NCBI RefSeq assembly: GCF_954871325.1
Contig: NC_088776.1
Coordinates: 23,236,508 to 23,300,507, forward strand
Reading direction: 5' to 3'
Source: Gordionus sp. m RMFG-2023
Taxonomy: Eukaryota; Nematomorpha; Gordioida; Chordodea; Parachordodidae
DNA: 64,000 nt
Made by a program: the position numbers and the translations under genes. How positions within the stretch are numbered: the stretch's first letter is position 1; every line of letters starts with the position of its first letter. Positions 50,224 through 62,870 of this stretch are shown here, one piece after another. The notes under the pieces were generated by a model. The model was not told where the DNA came from. It worked only from the letters and a program-made list of their open reading frames with translations, and made no database searches.

Positions 50224-52030
50224 CAGAGATATTAAGGAGCGCTACACTTTCTTCAAAACACTTAGAGTGCTCCTTCTAGATCCTTTTAGGGCTGGAGTGG
50301 AGGAGCGCCGCTCCACTGCTCTTTTAAATTTAATGTAAAAATTAAATTATTTTTTAAATATTAATAAACTATTTATTTATTAATTAAAATTTAATAAAAA
50401 GAAATTCTATTTTATTAAAATTTATGCAATATTAAATATCGAGCCGAGTTTTATATTGGTTTTTCATCTAATCAGTTAAAATATTAAACATCGAGTTTTT
50501 CTTTCTTTTTATATTGAAAATTTCTTGGAAAGTCTTGTACGTCATAATATTTCATTTTATAGATAAGGGAGACTGGGGTTAGTCGAACCAATTTTTACAA
50601 AATTGGCTATAGCTATTGTTGTTTAATAGATACTATAAAAAATAATATATGGTTGGATACCTAAAACTATACTCTATAAAAGTGCCTTAAAGAATATAAT
50701 CATTTTTTTTTAATTTTATTTTTTGTAAAAGTGAAAATTTTGTTCAACAAGCCCCAATAGCGGGGTGAGGCAAACCACTTCAAGGGGCTTCCTAAACCAT
50801 TGGTTTTTTAGGCCATAATAAATTGAAATGCATTTTTATTTATTAATAATGATATGTATAGAATAATTTTATTGTTTTATTGTTCAAAATATCACAATAC
50901 TTATAAATTGAAGCTAATTATATACAAAAATTGAAACTTAATTTTAACTAATTTAATTAACATTTTTGACATAAAAAAATATGAATTTTAAGGAGAGATT
51001 AAGATTTCTTAGCATATCCTAAATACCAATCATAACAGCCATGAAATTGCCTTTTCAAGATTTTAAAATTTTTTTCATTACTAATTGCCATAATTGACGT
51101 GTATGGTTTGGCAAACCCCGCTAGCTCTAAATTGACAAATCATGATTGAAATAATATCTAGATTTGATAAATACTCATAAAACTTACCCAAATTATAGAA
51201 GAATGTTTAAACTTCGCAATAAAATTTAATTTACATTTAAATGATTATATATAATAATAAAAATTAAAATTCTGTCATGCAAAAATCTTTTGAAAATTTT
51301 ATCAAAATTTTATTTCTTAAATAAAATTTTTAGTAATTAATTATTTCAAAATATATTTTGTCCATAGATGTATACTAATGAAACCTATAATAGGATAAAA
51401 TTTTAACCTTCTGGTGTATTTAATTTTAAAATGAGATTAAGTGGTTTGCCAAGCCCCGGGGTTTACCTAACCCCAGTCTCCTATATGATAAAATTAGTTT
51501 TTGATATTATGGATCCAGACATCATAGAAGAAATCGACATAAAAAATAAATTATCTATTTAAATGACTTTATTGCAGATTTTCAAATGTTTATAATTTTG
51601 AAAATATTATTGCTGCTATTATCTATCCTGCATTCTAATTAAATTGGGAATGGATAAAATGTGCACAAAATATGGAACTAAAATACAAATTATTTAATTT
51701 TTAAAATTCCGATGCAAAAATATCTACTAGTTTACGGAAACCCTGCAATAATTGGAAATTTTTTGAATTCCATGAAATTGATCATCAGGAAGATAATATA
51801 TTGGACAAATATTATTTAAATAATGTTATCGAAATTACTATTTTTGATAAATTTCCTGAATAAAAAAATATTATTATAAAATACAATACCCCGCTTCCCT
51901 CTAGTGCTTGTTGAGGGCCTGTTTAGTATAGCTAAACAGGTTTTAGGGAAGAAGCGTGGATGTTTGTTAGATTCAAATTTAGAAAATTTATTACTTTTAA
52001 AAACTAATAAAAGATTATAATATTTATATA
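50224..52030 (+). mobile_element. hAT relic (family B), plus orientation, with an element nested inside
   Basis: It starts CAGAGATATTAAGGAGCGC and has GGAGC/GCTCC sub-terminal repeats. Near 51885-52020 the plus strand shows the hAT dimerisation region (TPLPS-A, G-KRGCLLDSNLENLLLLK, with frame breaks). It is a sister of 5771-6727. A 917-bp element sits at 50566-51482. The right terminus is not visible, so the copy is probably truncated near 52030. Confidence 0.72.
50566..51482. mobile_element. 917-bp TIR element, AGGGAGACTGGGGTTAG ends, inserted in hAT-B
   Basis: The ends AGGGAGACTGGGGTTAG and (inverted) AGGAGACTGGGGTTAG pair almost perfectly. The flanks TATAGATA and ATATGATAA rejoin to TATAGATATGATAA, which is the uninterrupted sequence of the sister hAT near 6466-6482. 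That makes ATA a 3-bp target duplication (or TA, if the boundaries shift). CAAACCCCG and GGGGTTTGCC motifs lie further in. There is no transposase, so it is a non-autonomous element. A 2-3-bp TSD fits PIF/Harbinger or mariner-like families. Confidence 0.8.
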
Positions 52031-53507
52031 TTATTTAATACCAAATCATAATTTATATACGTATATAGGGGCAAAAAATCCTAAGAGTTACAGTTCGGGG
52101 GCTAAAAATGATATAGTTAGGTTTTTTAATTAATTACAAAGTTCATTTAGGTGATAAAATTTTATAATAAATTAGTGTTATAGAATAAGTTTATCATATT
52201 ATTGAATAAAATTTATTTAAATATAATAAAATTTTTCTTAGTAACAAAAATTAACTGTATAAATATCCCCCAAAATTGGCCTTAAATCAATTAAGATATT
52301 TAAAATAAAACCATTTTAGGCTAGTGGAAATTATTTAAAATTTGATAATTATAATAGTTTATTAATTTATTTGCAAAAAAAATTCCAAAAATTTTGTCAT
52401 AAAATTAATTTTTACAAAAAACCTTTCAATTTAAATTACAAATAAATTGCCTTTCCTCAATTTTAGGACTATAGTACTACATAATTTGAGATAAATAATA
52501 ATTAAATTTGACCGTTTCAATATTAATGTTTAATTATATTTATTGAATACATTTTTAAATTAATTAAATTTAAAGAAAATCATATCTCAAAATATATAAG
52601 AAATAGTCTCTCAGTAGATTATCCAATCAAAAGGATGCTAATTTCTGCATAAAATTACGATTGCGTGAATTAGTTTCCAGTCATTCGTCAACATCCACAA
52701 AAATGTTAGTTAGATTGCAAAATAAAGGTTTTGGAATGGTATTCAACAATCTATCTTAACCATATAGTAAATATGAATGGGTAATTATGTTAAGAAAAGC
52801 ATAAACCTGAAAAAGGCAAATTTACAAATAAATATTTAACTGATTTAACAATCAGAGATTGTCCGTCAGCAGTTAATTAACTCTATTCTAAATAAAAAAA
52901 CTGCGATCATCAAAAAAAACTGTGATGTTGATAAATTTTAAAACTTGTAAAAGTTTTTAAACTGATAAATTTACATGATGGATTCGTTTTTTCTTTATTG
53001 AAGCCCCACTTATTTTGTCATAATATTCATAAGATGGGCAAATAATAAGTATTTTAAAGGTTTTATATATCTAAATGATAGTATTATCCTAAAGATTAAA
53101 AGTTAACGCTTTAGTATATTTTTTTAATTTTAAAAATAATGATACATGAAATAATAAAGTGATTGTTTATAATTAAGCAGGATAGTATAATAATAATTCA
53201 CATATTAAAATAAATACAAAAATTTGACTTCAAAGCCATATAAAAATAAATTATCATATTTAGATGCTGTTTTAAACGTAATAGCTTGTAATTTATCCTT
53301 CTCTATTTTACATTAAATTTATAAAATTGATGTATTTGACTATGTAAAGCTTCAGAAAATTTCGTAAAATCAAAACTATTAAATAATATATTTTATGATT
53401 TATATTAAAATTTGAACCTCAAGGGGCAAATAGTGACATTAAAAAATATATTAGGCTCTGGTTTATTGATAAAAATTTAAACAATTGTTAATACAAAGAT
53501 CATAAGC
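52031..53507 (+). other. AT-rich DNA with a Tc1/mariner fragment
   Basis: At about 52640-52900 plus-strand frames read GFGMVFNNLS, YEWVIMLRKA and a tail resembling the mariner relic at 31420-31695 (GNVWEIMKREL region). It is short and heavily broken. Nothing else was recognised. Confidence 0.45.
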
Positions 53508-53860
53508 GTATCCAGGATTTTCCTATGCGGGGAAAAAATTTTGGAGGGTCAAGATCTCCAAACCCCTCTTTTTAGCTGGCCTTCAGCCAGATAAAGGGTT
53601 TTATTTTATATATGTTATATATTATTTAGAATCATCAATATTTTTTAGTTTCATATCCATTTTTTATTTATGTTTTTTAAATTTAATAAATAATTTTTAA
53701 ATCTATAAAATAAAGTTCAACCAGTGAATTTATTTTTAAAATTTTTTAATAGGTTTTAAACCTTCTAAGTTAGAAAGGTTTTTTATTTTAATAGGCAAAC
53801 ATGCAAGAATATAAAACGATTTTTAAATATTTGGATATTGTGCCTAAATATCTATACACT
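53508..53860 (-). mobile_element. hAT family A, internally deleted copy, minus orientation
   Basis: AAGCGTATCCAGGATTTTCC at the left is a TIR of the family at 16253-18654. The segment ending GGCAAACATGCAAGAATATAAAAC is the reverse complement of the region encoding FYILACLPIT near 17745-17775. The 3' part of the transposase is joined to the terminus with most sequence between them missing. Confidence 0.7.
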
Positions 53861-54376
53861 TATTGTAAAGCTTGCTAAACCAAAATTTCCATATAACCAT
53901 ATTTAAAATTCGCTAATTAAATTGTTAAATTTATCTCAGTATCTATATCAGAAGAATAAAATTAACGAAATATTTTATTTTATCAATGGTGCCATTAGGG
54001 AACGTGTGGTATTTTTTTTTAATCTACAAGACATAGTTTTATTTTGGGAATAATTGTCTCCAATATGAAGATTGATAATAATACTCTTCAATTAAATTTA
54101 CATTTATATTTCAACCCAGTTGAAGTTTACTTAAAGTTAAATCGTAGGGTTTGGCTTTAGATTCAACATAACAGATACCATAAATATTCATCTACGTTCA
54201 TCCTAGTTAATAATTTTATCGTATATGTTTTCAGATAAATCAACCTGAACAAAATCTAAATTTGGGTCTGGTAGAATTCTACATAGTATTATAAGAAAAT
54301 AATTTGTTATTATAATTAACAGCAAAGATAAACTTTGATTGATCTATTGTACTTAATCATAATAATGCCTCTGAGA

Positions 54377-57300
54377 CAGGGTTGCCATGTCTCCCTCCAT
54401 CAGCGGGAGACTCCCGCAATTTTTTAGTTTACACGCAGACATCTCTCTCCCGCAAAACTACCGCAATTGGAAATTTCTTGCAAAAATCTACCGCAATTTT
54501 TTAATTTCTCCTGCAATTTTTTTTTTTAGTATTTTAACGTTTTTAGTATATAAATAATAATTTTGAGAGACATTAATTGCTTATTTTTATATTTTAAAAA
54601 TAAATTTTAAATATTTATTCGAAAAATGTCTAGTTTGTAAATTTCTTTCTATCCTGTTTTATTTTTATCCAATAATAAATCAATATCATTTCATTCATAT
54701 AAGTCAGTACAGGGGAGTATATCAACATCGATTGCAATACAAAAATATTCTCAAAAATAATAAATAATACAGATGCAACTACATTTGCGGAAATCGTATA
54801 CATCTATCATATAGTTCAACATTCACAGAGCTATATCATCACAATGTGGGTCGAATCTTTTTCTCATGATATTTAACGACTCCAATATAAGTGCAAACCT
54901 TACTTGTGGTAGAACAAAAATGAGCAAGGCTATCACAAGAGTTTTAGTATCTGAATCCTAGAGGTCAATTCTAGACGATTTGAAAGATGGGCATCCATAG
55001 CAATTCTATGCATCTAATAAGGGAAATATTAAAACATTTCCCTCGATCCTTCGCTATTTCAACCAACAAGAATAAGAACATTTCAATAAAGCTGTTAAAA
55101 TTTTTTCCTCGGATAGTGAAAAATCCAACAATGTAGCTAGCCACATAATGGTAAATATAGCTGATTCGGGGTTATCAATGATTTGCTAGTCAGCTTTCTG
55201 CGCTGATAATGCCTCTGTAAATTTTGGCAAAAACCAAAGTTACCGAATTGAGGCAGAACAATAATGAAAATACCAATTGGCTGTATATGCCATATACTAC
55301 ATAATTTTTGCAAGAAGGCAATGAATGTACTATCTGTGGATGTCGAAATAATTGTGATGAAATGTTTTAACTAATTTAGTTCATCAACTAAAAGAGTTAA
55401 TGAATTAAAAGAGTTGGTGAAGTGGTCTGACTTGGAATGGTGTGAGTTGTTCGATATATACCTATCAGGTGGTTGTCATTAATACCTGCCATCGATAGAA
55501 TTTTAAAATTTTACAAACCCTTAAAAAATACTTCTAAAATAGATTTTAAAAGCTGTCCTAAAATTTTGAAAAATTTTTTCGAGTATGGCAGAAGCATATT
55601 TGGGATTAGTTTCACATGTGGGAAATCTACTTCATGCTGTTAATATTCAGTTGCATTCAGAATATTCTTTATTAAAAAAGTTTCACAAAATCATGCTACA
55701 GCTCTGTTCATCTCTACAGTTAAAAATTGATAATAAATTTTATGGCGCAATTGCTAAAAATATTATATTAAATTGTTCAAATAATATTCTAATTAATACA
55801 TTTTTAAATGAATCAGATATTTTTATTAAGACAATTTTAGAATATTTATAATCAAAATTTGATTTTAATAACTCTATTTACAAATGTATAAATATTATGA
55901 CCTTGGAACAGAAACCATCAATTGATGGTTTTTATAATTTAATAAATATATTAAAAATACCGAAAGACATTGATGTCTTGTTTGAGGAAATAGTAATTCT
56001 CTCTATTTTTTATGATTCGCCAAAATGGTCTAAAAACAGAGGAGAAATGAGTAGAATTTTTTCGTAATAACGATAAATCCCCATGATTAGGAAAAATATG
56101 CGAGTATGTCTTCTCCTTACCTCATTCTAATGACTCATCCGAGCTCATTTTTAGCTTGATTAGGACTGCATGGAAAAAGGAGAAATCGGATTGCTTTAAC
56201 AACATTAGAGGCCGAGCTAATGGTTAAACAAATATTATGTCATGCCAGGAATTTTATAAATATCTCAATAACGACGGTAAACATTTAGTTCTATTATTTA
56301 AATCTCAAATAAAATATAATTAAGTATTAGCAATGGCGCCATAAAATTTATTGTCAATTTTTAACTGTAAAGATGAACACATATGCAGCATAATTTTGTG
56401 AATCTGTGTTAAGATTCTTCTGATTGCAACTAACATTAACAGCATGTAATAGATTTCCTAAATGTGAAATCATTTCTAAATATACCTCTGCCATTCATTA
56501 TTTAAAAAAATTTTCAAAATGTTAGGACAGCTTTTATAATCTTTTAAGAAATATTTTTTTAAAGGTTTATAAAATTTTAAAATTCTATCGATGGCGGGTA
56601 TTGGGAACATATCGCAACCAACATTGTGCTGACTCAATTCTGTGTAAATACACTCTGTTTTTACCAAATTCACTGAGGCATTATTAGATCAGAAAACTGA
56701 TATGCAATTTATTGATTAACTCGAATCTGCTATATTTACCATTATATGGTTAGCTATGTCTTTGGATTTTTCACTATTTGAGGGGTAAAAATTTAATAGT
56801 TTTATTGAAACGACCTTAATTTTGTTGAAATAGAGGAGGATCAAGGGAAATATTTTAATATTTCCTTTATTAGATGCATCTGTTAGAATTGCATATGTAT
56901 GCCCATCTTTCAAATCGTCAAGAATTGACCTGGTTTTAGGTCCTAAAACATTGATGATAACCTTGCTCATTTTTATTCTACAAGTATAGTTTTCATTTAT
57001 ATTAGAGTCGTTAAATATTATGGGAAAAAAATTCTACCAACATTGTGATGATAAGTATCTCTGTGAATGTTGTACTACAAGATAAGTGATTACAATTGCC
57101 TCAACTGTCGTTTTATTTTTGGAGTACCTTATTATGTATTTAAACTTGATACGTGATAATTAAGCGCCTATCCCTATAATGTTATACCCACACACGGTAG
57201 ATTTCCAATTGAGGTCGTTTTGCGGGACATTCGCATAAAATATATTTTTAATTGCAAAATTAAAATTGTTTTTTTTTATAAAATTTTATCTTGTTTATAT

Positions 57301-57567
57301 TCTTTTATATTTAAAAAAGATCGTTGGTTTTTTTTATAGATATATTTAAATAAATCAAGATGTTATTTTATTTTAAAAAATAGTTACCGACTGTGTATTT
57401 ATATAAACTAATTATAAAAAATAATAGGCGGATAATTAAGTCAATTCAAAATCCCGGCCCGCAATACTTTTTTTAGCAATAATTATATTTCTACCGCAAT
57501 TTTCATATTTCTCCCGCATAATACCAAATTTCTCCCGCAATTTTAAAATTTTGACCTGGCAATCCTA
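54377..57567. mobile_element. hAT composite: two copies head to head between one TIR pair, with TSD
   Basis: The termini CAGGGTTGCCA and (inverted) TAGGATTGCCA are followed by CTCCCGC-rich sub-terminal repeats. The flanks CTCTGAGA (54369-54376) and CTCTGAGT (57568-57575) agree at 7 of 8. The plus strand of the left part (to about 56340) carries a hAT transposase relic with blocks including SILDDLKDG, PAIDRILKFYKPLKKYF and AEAYLGLVSHVGNLLHAV. The right part (56470-57060) carries the same blocks on the minus strand (LDDLKDGHTYAILTDASNKG, PAIDRILKFYKPLKK). The two are inverted copies meeting near 56.35 kb, the left one longer. Both are broken. Confidence 0.82.
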
Positions 57568-57575
57568 CTCTGAGT

Positions 57576-59237
57576 ACACATTTTTATCTTGCCAATTAGA
57601 CATTCGTGGAAATTTTTTAAAATTTTTGTTGCCAGATATCTGTTTAATTTATTGATATGGTCTTACTCAATATATCTAGTTACTTAAAGTATTTTAAAAA
57701 ATTTTAAATTTTGGATAATAAAATATAAGTTATATTTATTTTATTTTAAAAGTTAAAATACCCATGGCATTACATATAGAAGGTAAACGGATATCGTCAA
57801 ATTTAATAAATGAGAGGCACACTAAAAATTTTGAATAAATTTAGTAAATAAATGACATAAATTAAATAAAACTAAACAATATATCTATCCGTGCATTAAT
57901 ATATAAGCTTAAAGTAGGCCTACAAAAAAACGGATCGAATAAAATGATTCTATTATAATAAAATCATTATTCGATTCGATTTGTTGAATATTTGATTCGA
58001 AATGTCTTAACATTTTTACAATAATTGTGCAAAATTTTACGAATAATTTCGAATAATACGAATAATTTTGAATAATAAAAATAATTTTGAAAATTGAATA
58101 ATTTGACAGATAATTATTCATATACGATTCGAATTTTCGATTTGAACAATTGTGCTATTCGTTTATATAAATGCGAATCGAATAAAATAAATTAACGAAG
58201 AATAAGTTTTAGGCTTGACATAAAGGCTCATAAATTTAAATATAATATAATTTAATAATAAATATAAACAATAGTTTTAAAATCAATTCAATTATATTAG
58301 AATTAAATTTAGAAATCTAAATGATATAAATTAAAGAAAACTAAACAACCGTTATCTATGCATTAAAATATAGGCATAAAGGCTCATAAATTTAAATACA
58401 ATTTATATCTAAATATAAATAATTGTGAATTTAAAATTTATTTAATTATGAAAATAGATCTAACCATAAATACTCATAATTAAAAAACAAAGAATAAGTA
58501 CTCTTTTCTGTCACTTCTTCCGCATCAACATGGGCCTCAACAACAGCATTTGTATTTATTTCCATTTTCTATTTTCTAATTTCCTAATTTTCCAATTCTA
58601 TAAACAAAAAAAAGACAGGATTTTTTTGAGAAGTAATAAATTTCTTCAAACGGGGTTTTGTTTTCATAATTTTTCCATAAAATTTATAATCCCATCCTTT
58701 ATTCATTATTATATACTAAAAAGATTGATGTTTTAAAAATTGATCTTTTGGTATATCGTCTATGACCTATTTGGCGGTGAACTAGTACCAATTGCATAGA
58801 ACTGGCTCCAAATCCATCAAGGACCAGATATTTTCTGAATCTGGTCTTATGATACTGGGGATGATATATAGAATATTAGAGGCGAGCGCATGATAATTAC
58901 CTTTAATTATTTAAAATGGGTCTTATTTAAGAAATGGTCCACAGGAATTATTAATTCCTGAGAGTTTTATCTAAGGAAATTTCTAATTTTATTTATTTTT
59001 TAAAAAAAGTCAAAATTTTTAAAAAAACGATGGGGTATATTTACGTTTAAAATTATATTTAAAAAAACATGCAAATGCCAAGTGGGAAGGGGTTCATTGT
59101 CTTATTAAAATGGGGGGGGGGGGGTTGTGTGTAGGGGTAAATTTTTTATTATGATATATTTACGAGAAAGGCAAATTTGATGGTGAAATTTTCCACATCT
59201 TGGTTACGCGTCTGACAATTGTTATTCCTTCATAGCA
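57576..59237. repeat. AT-rich DNA with CGAATCGAATA repeats and a hAT-A end
   Basis: 57920-58200 is filled with ATTCGATTCGAA / GAATCGAATAAA motifs, with an imperfect inverted arrangement about the centre. 59100-59216 is the reverse complement of the 5' end of the hAT at 16253 (inverse CAGACGCGTAACCAAGATG, with a run of C and the ATATCAT core), so it is a solo end or deleted copy. The remainder is unremarkable. Confidence 0.5.
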
Positions 59238-59432
59238 CAGATGGGACTATGCAGACCCCAGTCATTTAAAAAAAGTTATCACTTAAAATTCAGTCTATAA
59301 TTTTTCTAGATCTTTTAATGGCTTAATTTTTAGGTATAGTTCATATATGTGCAAAATTAATTTTGATTTTGTTTGTCAGTTCATGAGGTTATAACGGTTT
59401 CTTAGAGCTAGGAGTCGGATAGACCCCATCTA
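59238..59432. repeat. Possible MITE, AGATGGG ends
   Basis: Left AGATGGGACTATGCAGACCCC and right end inverse AGATGGGGTCTATCCGACTC pair imperfectly. It is about 195 bp and non-coding. No TSD was recognised. Confidence 0.4.
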
Positions 59433-59538
59433 ATCATGCATGTAACTTTTTTCATTTTCCTTAGCATTGATATATTAAGCATAAAGAAACACTTTTATAC
59501 ATCATTTTTAAAAAAATTGTTATATTAATATTTGAACC

Positions 59539-59912
59539 CTTAGACTATTTCCAGACATAATGAAAGCAGTTTGCGAGGCATGTTTCCCGCAATTATTTTT
59601 AGATTTCTAAACAAAAAATAATAATTTGTCAAATTAATTTGTTTTATAATATAATATTTATAAAAAATACTTAACAATGATTTGATCCCAGACTCCTTAA
59701 ATCGTTTATAAAAATGGAAATTGTTTGCTTTTTTTTAACTATTAAATATCACCTGAGATTGAATCATGGTAAAGTTTCTTTCATAAATATTATATTATAA
59801 AAATAAATTAATTCGACAAATTAATATCTGATTTGAAATAAAAAAAAATTACTGGAGCAAGAATGCCTCAGAAACTCTTTTGAAAAAACGTTCTATCTGG
59901 AAATGGCCTTAG
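59539..59912. mobile_element. MITE with CTAAGGCCATTTCCAGA ends
   Basis: Left CTTAGACTATTTCCAGACA and right end inverse CTAAGGCCATTTCCAGATA pair. A second inner pair (GCGAGGCAT / GAGGCATTC) continues the inverted repeat to about 40 bp. The interior is AT-rich and non-coding. Confidence 0.6.
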
Positions 59913-60248
59913 ATAAATATTCTACTACAACAATTTTATTTATATAATTTTTTTAATATCATATTGTGCCATTATAAAATAATATTTTATGACTCTCTTA
60001 GCAAAAGCTATCATTCAATTTTATAATAACAATAAAATCTTAAAATGAGTTAAAGTCACGAAATTAGAATTTATTAAATATATGTTAAAAACATGAAAGC
60101 TACTAATTAGTTTAATTCTAAGATATAGTATATCCAAATTGTGGGCTCGAGGACTCAAGTCTTTCTTGTGAATTATTTACATGTGCTATGAAGGGTTATT
60201 AATACTATATCATATTCATTAGCATTTATTATATGTTTATAAATGTTG

Positions 60249-60562
60249 TGTTGGGATATGGATAAGGGATGGGAATGTTAAATATATAAATTTTATATTA
60301 TTTATTGAGAGCGAATTTTACCTTTGTAGAGTAGCTATACACTATGAATTGTAGACAATTATTGCTAATAAAGTTTGTGTAATTTTCAACCATATGAAAA
60401 ATCCATATAAAAATATATAAATTAAGTGTTGTTCAAAATTCCACCGTAAAATTGCTTGAAGTTCATTAGTTCTCTACACTTGCTGTAATACATTTCAAGT
60501 TAAATCATATTTTTCAGATTTAAAATTGTAAGATTCCGAATACTATTGGAATATATCCCAAT
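60249..60562. mobile_element. MITE with TTGGGATATGG ends, second copy
   Basis: TGTTGGGATATGG at the left and TATCCCAATG at the right, with the internal ATGAAAAATCCATATAAAAA shared with the copy at 32114-32500. Confidence 0.6.
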
Positions 60563-60729
60563 GTGACATAATATACATAAAAAAAATAAAAAAATAAAAC
60601 TTAATAAAATAAGTAAGAAAATATACATTAGACAATATTAAAGGGATTAAAAAGTTTTTAAACAATTTTTAAAATATTGCATAAGCATAAAGGTCTTGTT
60701 GATATATGTTCAAATTCAAATCTTTACCA

Positions 60730-60831
60730 TTTATCAGCAAAATTTTAAGGCTTGCGTAATAATTTTTTGGATAAAATATTGAGCTAACAGTTTTTACAAA
60801 TCAGCTTAAAACAAGTTGTTTAACAACACTA
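60730..60831. repeat. Right-end fragment of the TAGTGTTGTTAAA MITE family
   Basis: GGATAAAATATTGAGCTAACAG ... GTTGTTTAACAACACTA matches the right arm of the MITE at 1228-1444. The left arm is missing or too diverged to place. Confidence 0.55.
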
Positions 60832-61331
60832 GTCCCAGGGAAGGGTAATTCAAATTAATAATATAAATATATAAAAAATTGAGCAGCATTCATTTTATTC
60901 ATTTAACATAAAGTATACGAATCGAAGAAATGTGATAACCTACTTATGGCCCACCTATAAGATCCTATAATTCTAAACCGTTGATTCTGGTTAATAATTT
61001 TTTTATTATAAATTTTTAGTTATTCAAGAGTCTTGATGAACATATTATACATTTTTATAAAGCGAATGAAAGTCAAGATTAGAGCCGAAGTTCCTTGAAA
61101 TTGTAATCATGCTTTCATATTTCTTAAAGATTATCAACAAAAAAATGAGATTTGAACTCAATATCCAAAAATATTGTATGAATTATGCACACTATAATAT
61201 TGATTCAATTATAAAAACATAAATAAAAATAGAATTTTAAAATAAAACAGATATTTACACTGGGCATTTGTTATGTTTACGATCATAAATTGGTTAATGT
61301 CAAATTAGTATTTTATTTTGTATATTATACT
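60832..61331. other. AT-rich DNA, nothing recognised
   Basis: No exon, RNA or transposon motif was recognised on either strand. Confidence 0.4.
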
Positions 61332-62870
61332 CAGGGCTTTAAATCTTCCTTCTAAAAAATGGGTTCGGGTTTGGATTCAGTGAAAAACCTCTGAACCCGG
61401 TTCGGATCAGGTGGATTTAGGGTTCGAAGACCAGGAAAATAATGACTTATAAAAATTAGTTAAAATAACAGAAACATCAATTTTTTAAAAAATATATATT
61501 TTAATTAGTATATTTTATTTTTTATTTTTGGAGACATAAAATTTATATTGTTAAATTTAGAAATTTTCACTTCATTAGTTTGAATACATAAAGTAAAATA
61601 TAACCAATGGGAATTACAAAATATTATAATAAAAATTAATTGTTAATATATATTATTATAATTTATTTTAATATATTATATGGAAGAATTAGGAGGGGAA
61701 AGGGAGTGTTTCGATGAAACACTTGTAGTTCCCTTATAAGATTTCGAATTGAATTTTTTGTTAGAGAGCTGTCATTGAAATTTTTCTACCCAATTGATTT
61801 AAAAATTTTAGGGATTGGGGACCGGGGTTTCCCAAAACTCTAAAAATTAGAGGAATAAAAATAAAAGAATTAAGAAGAGACCTACTTTTATCGCATTTAT
61901 TGATATCTTGGAGTACCAGGAAACTGGCCGAAATCAAGATAAGATTTGCCGATTAACCTATTTAGGTTATCGTGTCTCAGAAAACCACCACTGACTTTAA
62001 GACAAAAAAAACAATGTCTAGAGAATGGATCCACCTGCTTATTACAGACAGCACAGGTGCAGAAGGGATAAGGCAACCAATCTTATGGCCAACGGTAATT
62101 TGAAACTCATCGTTTGTGAGTAACGTTTCCTTTTTTCCACTCGGAATCGCGTCTAGCCATTCATGGCCGTTAGAATTTTCTGCGTTTCTGAGTAGTTGCA
62201 GGTTAGTTAGATCGGGACACAAAGTTCAAATGCACATTGAATCATGGGGCCCAGAAAGCTCTTTAGATGACTGGAAACTAGCTGCTCGGATCCTTTGAGA
62301 ACTAGAGTGAGCCAAGATTGTTTGGATGAAGTTATAGGGGATCGTTCAACTCAATAGGCGAGGAGATCAAGTCGTTAAAGGATATCAGTGACGAAAGAAA
62401 ACAGGCAATTGCCATCAATGAGGGGGGTGATAATCCAAGTCCTCCCCGGAAAGCAGGCATAGAGACAAAGGACCAATTAAATTCGGAAAACTTTAGGACT
62501 AAAAGGGATTCGATCAAGTGTTTAAATTTTAATTCGAAGGAATTCAGGAGGGAAACATATTGGAAAAAAAAAATTATCATTATAATTATATTACATATAA
62601 TATAATACTACATTTTAAATAGGAAATCTTTTATAAATGAAAATCGTAAATAACATGTTTTATATATAATATTATTTTTAACATAATCTTTAAAATAAAT
62701 AAAAGTTTAAAATATATTTAAAAAAAATTTTTTAAATTTTTTAAAAAATGTTTGGACCTTAAACTCTAAATTTTAAAATAGAGTTCGGGTGGGTTCAGAG
62801 AAGAGGTTTCGCGAAGGTTAGGGTTCGAGATTTGGGTTTGGGTTCTCAGTCCAGATCAAAATCTATGCCA
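61332..62870. mobile_element. GGGTTCGGG-ended repeat enclosing a reverse-transcriptase fragment
   Basis: CAGGGCTTTAAATCTTCC at the left is followed by GGGTTCGGG/AACCCGG motifs (61360-61430). Similar GGGTTCGGGTTTGGGTT motifs recur at 62780-62850. This resembles the termini of the hAT at 11994-14052. No matching right terminus or TSD was confirmed, so the boundaries are approximate. Confidence 0.45.
61900..62580 (-). mobile_element. Reverse-transcriptase element fragment, C-terminal part, minus strand
   Basis: Reading leftward, the minus strand shows FSEFNWSFVSMPAFRGGLGL, then LMAIACFLSSLISFNDL, then further on NGHEWLDAIPSGKKETLLTN and EFQITVGHKIGC. This order (GGLG, A-FLSS, WLNA-PS, VGHRLG) is typical of the C-terminal part of a widespread RT-element polyprotein. 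It is less AT-rich than its surroundings and belongs to the same group as 30181-30530. It is a broken fragment. Confidence 0.65.

Noticed and set aside
57909-58121. 70-codon minus-strand frame
   Set aside because: It falls wholly in ATTCGATTCGAA repeat sequence and the protein is I/N/F/Y-rich without motif.
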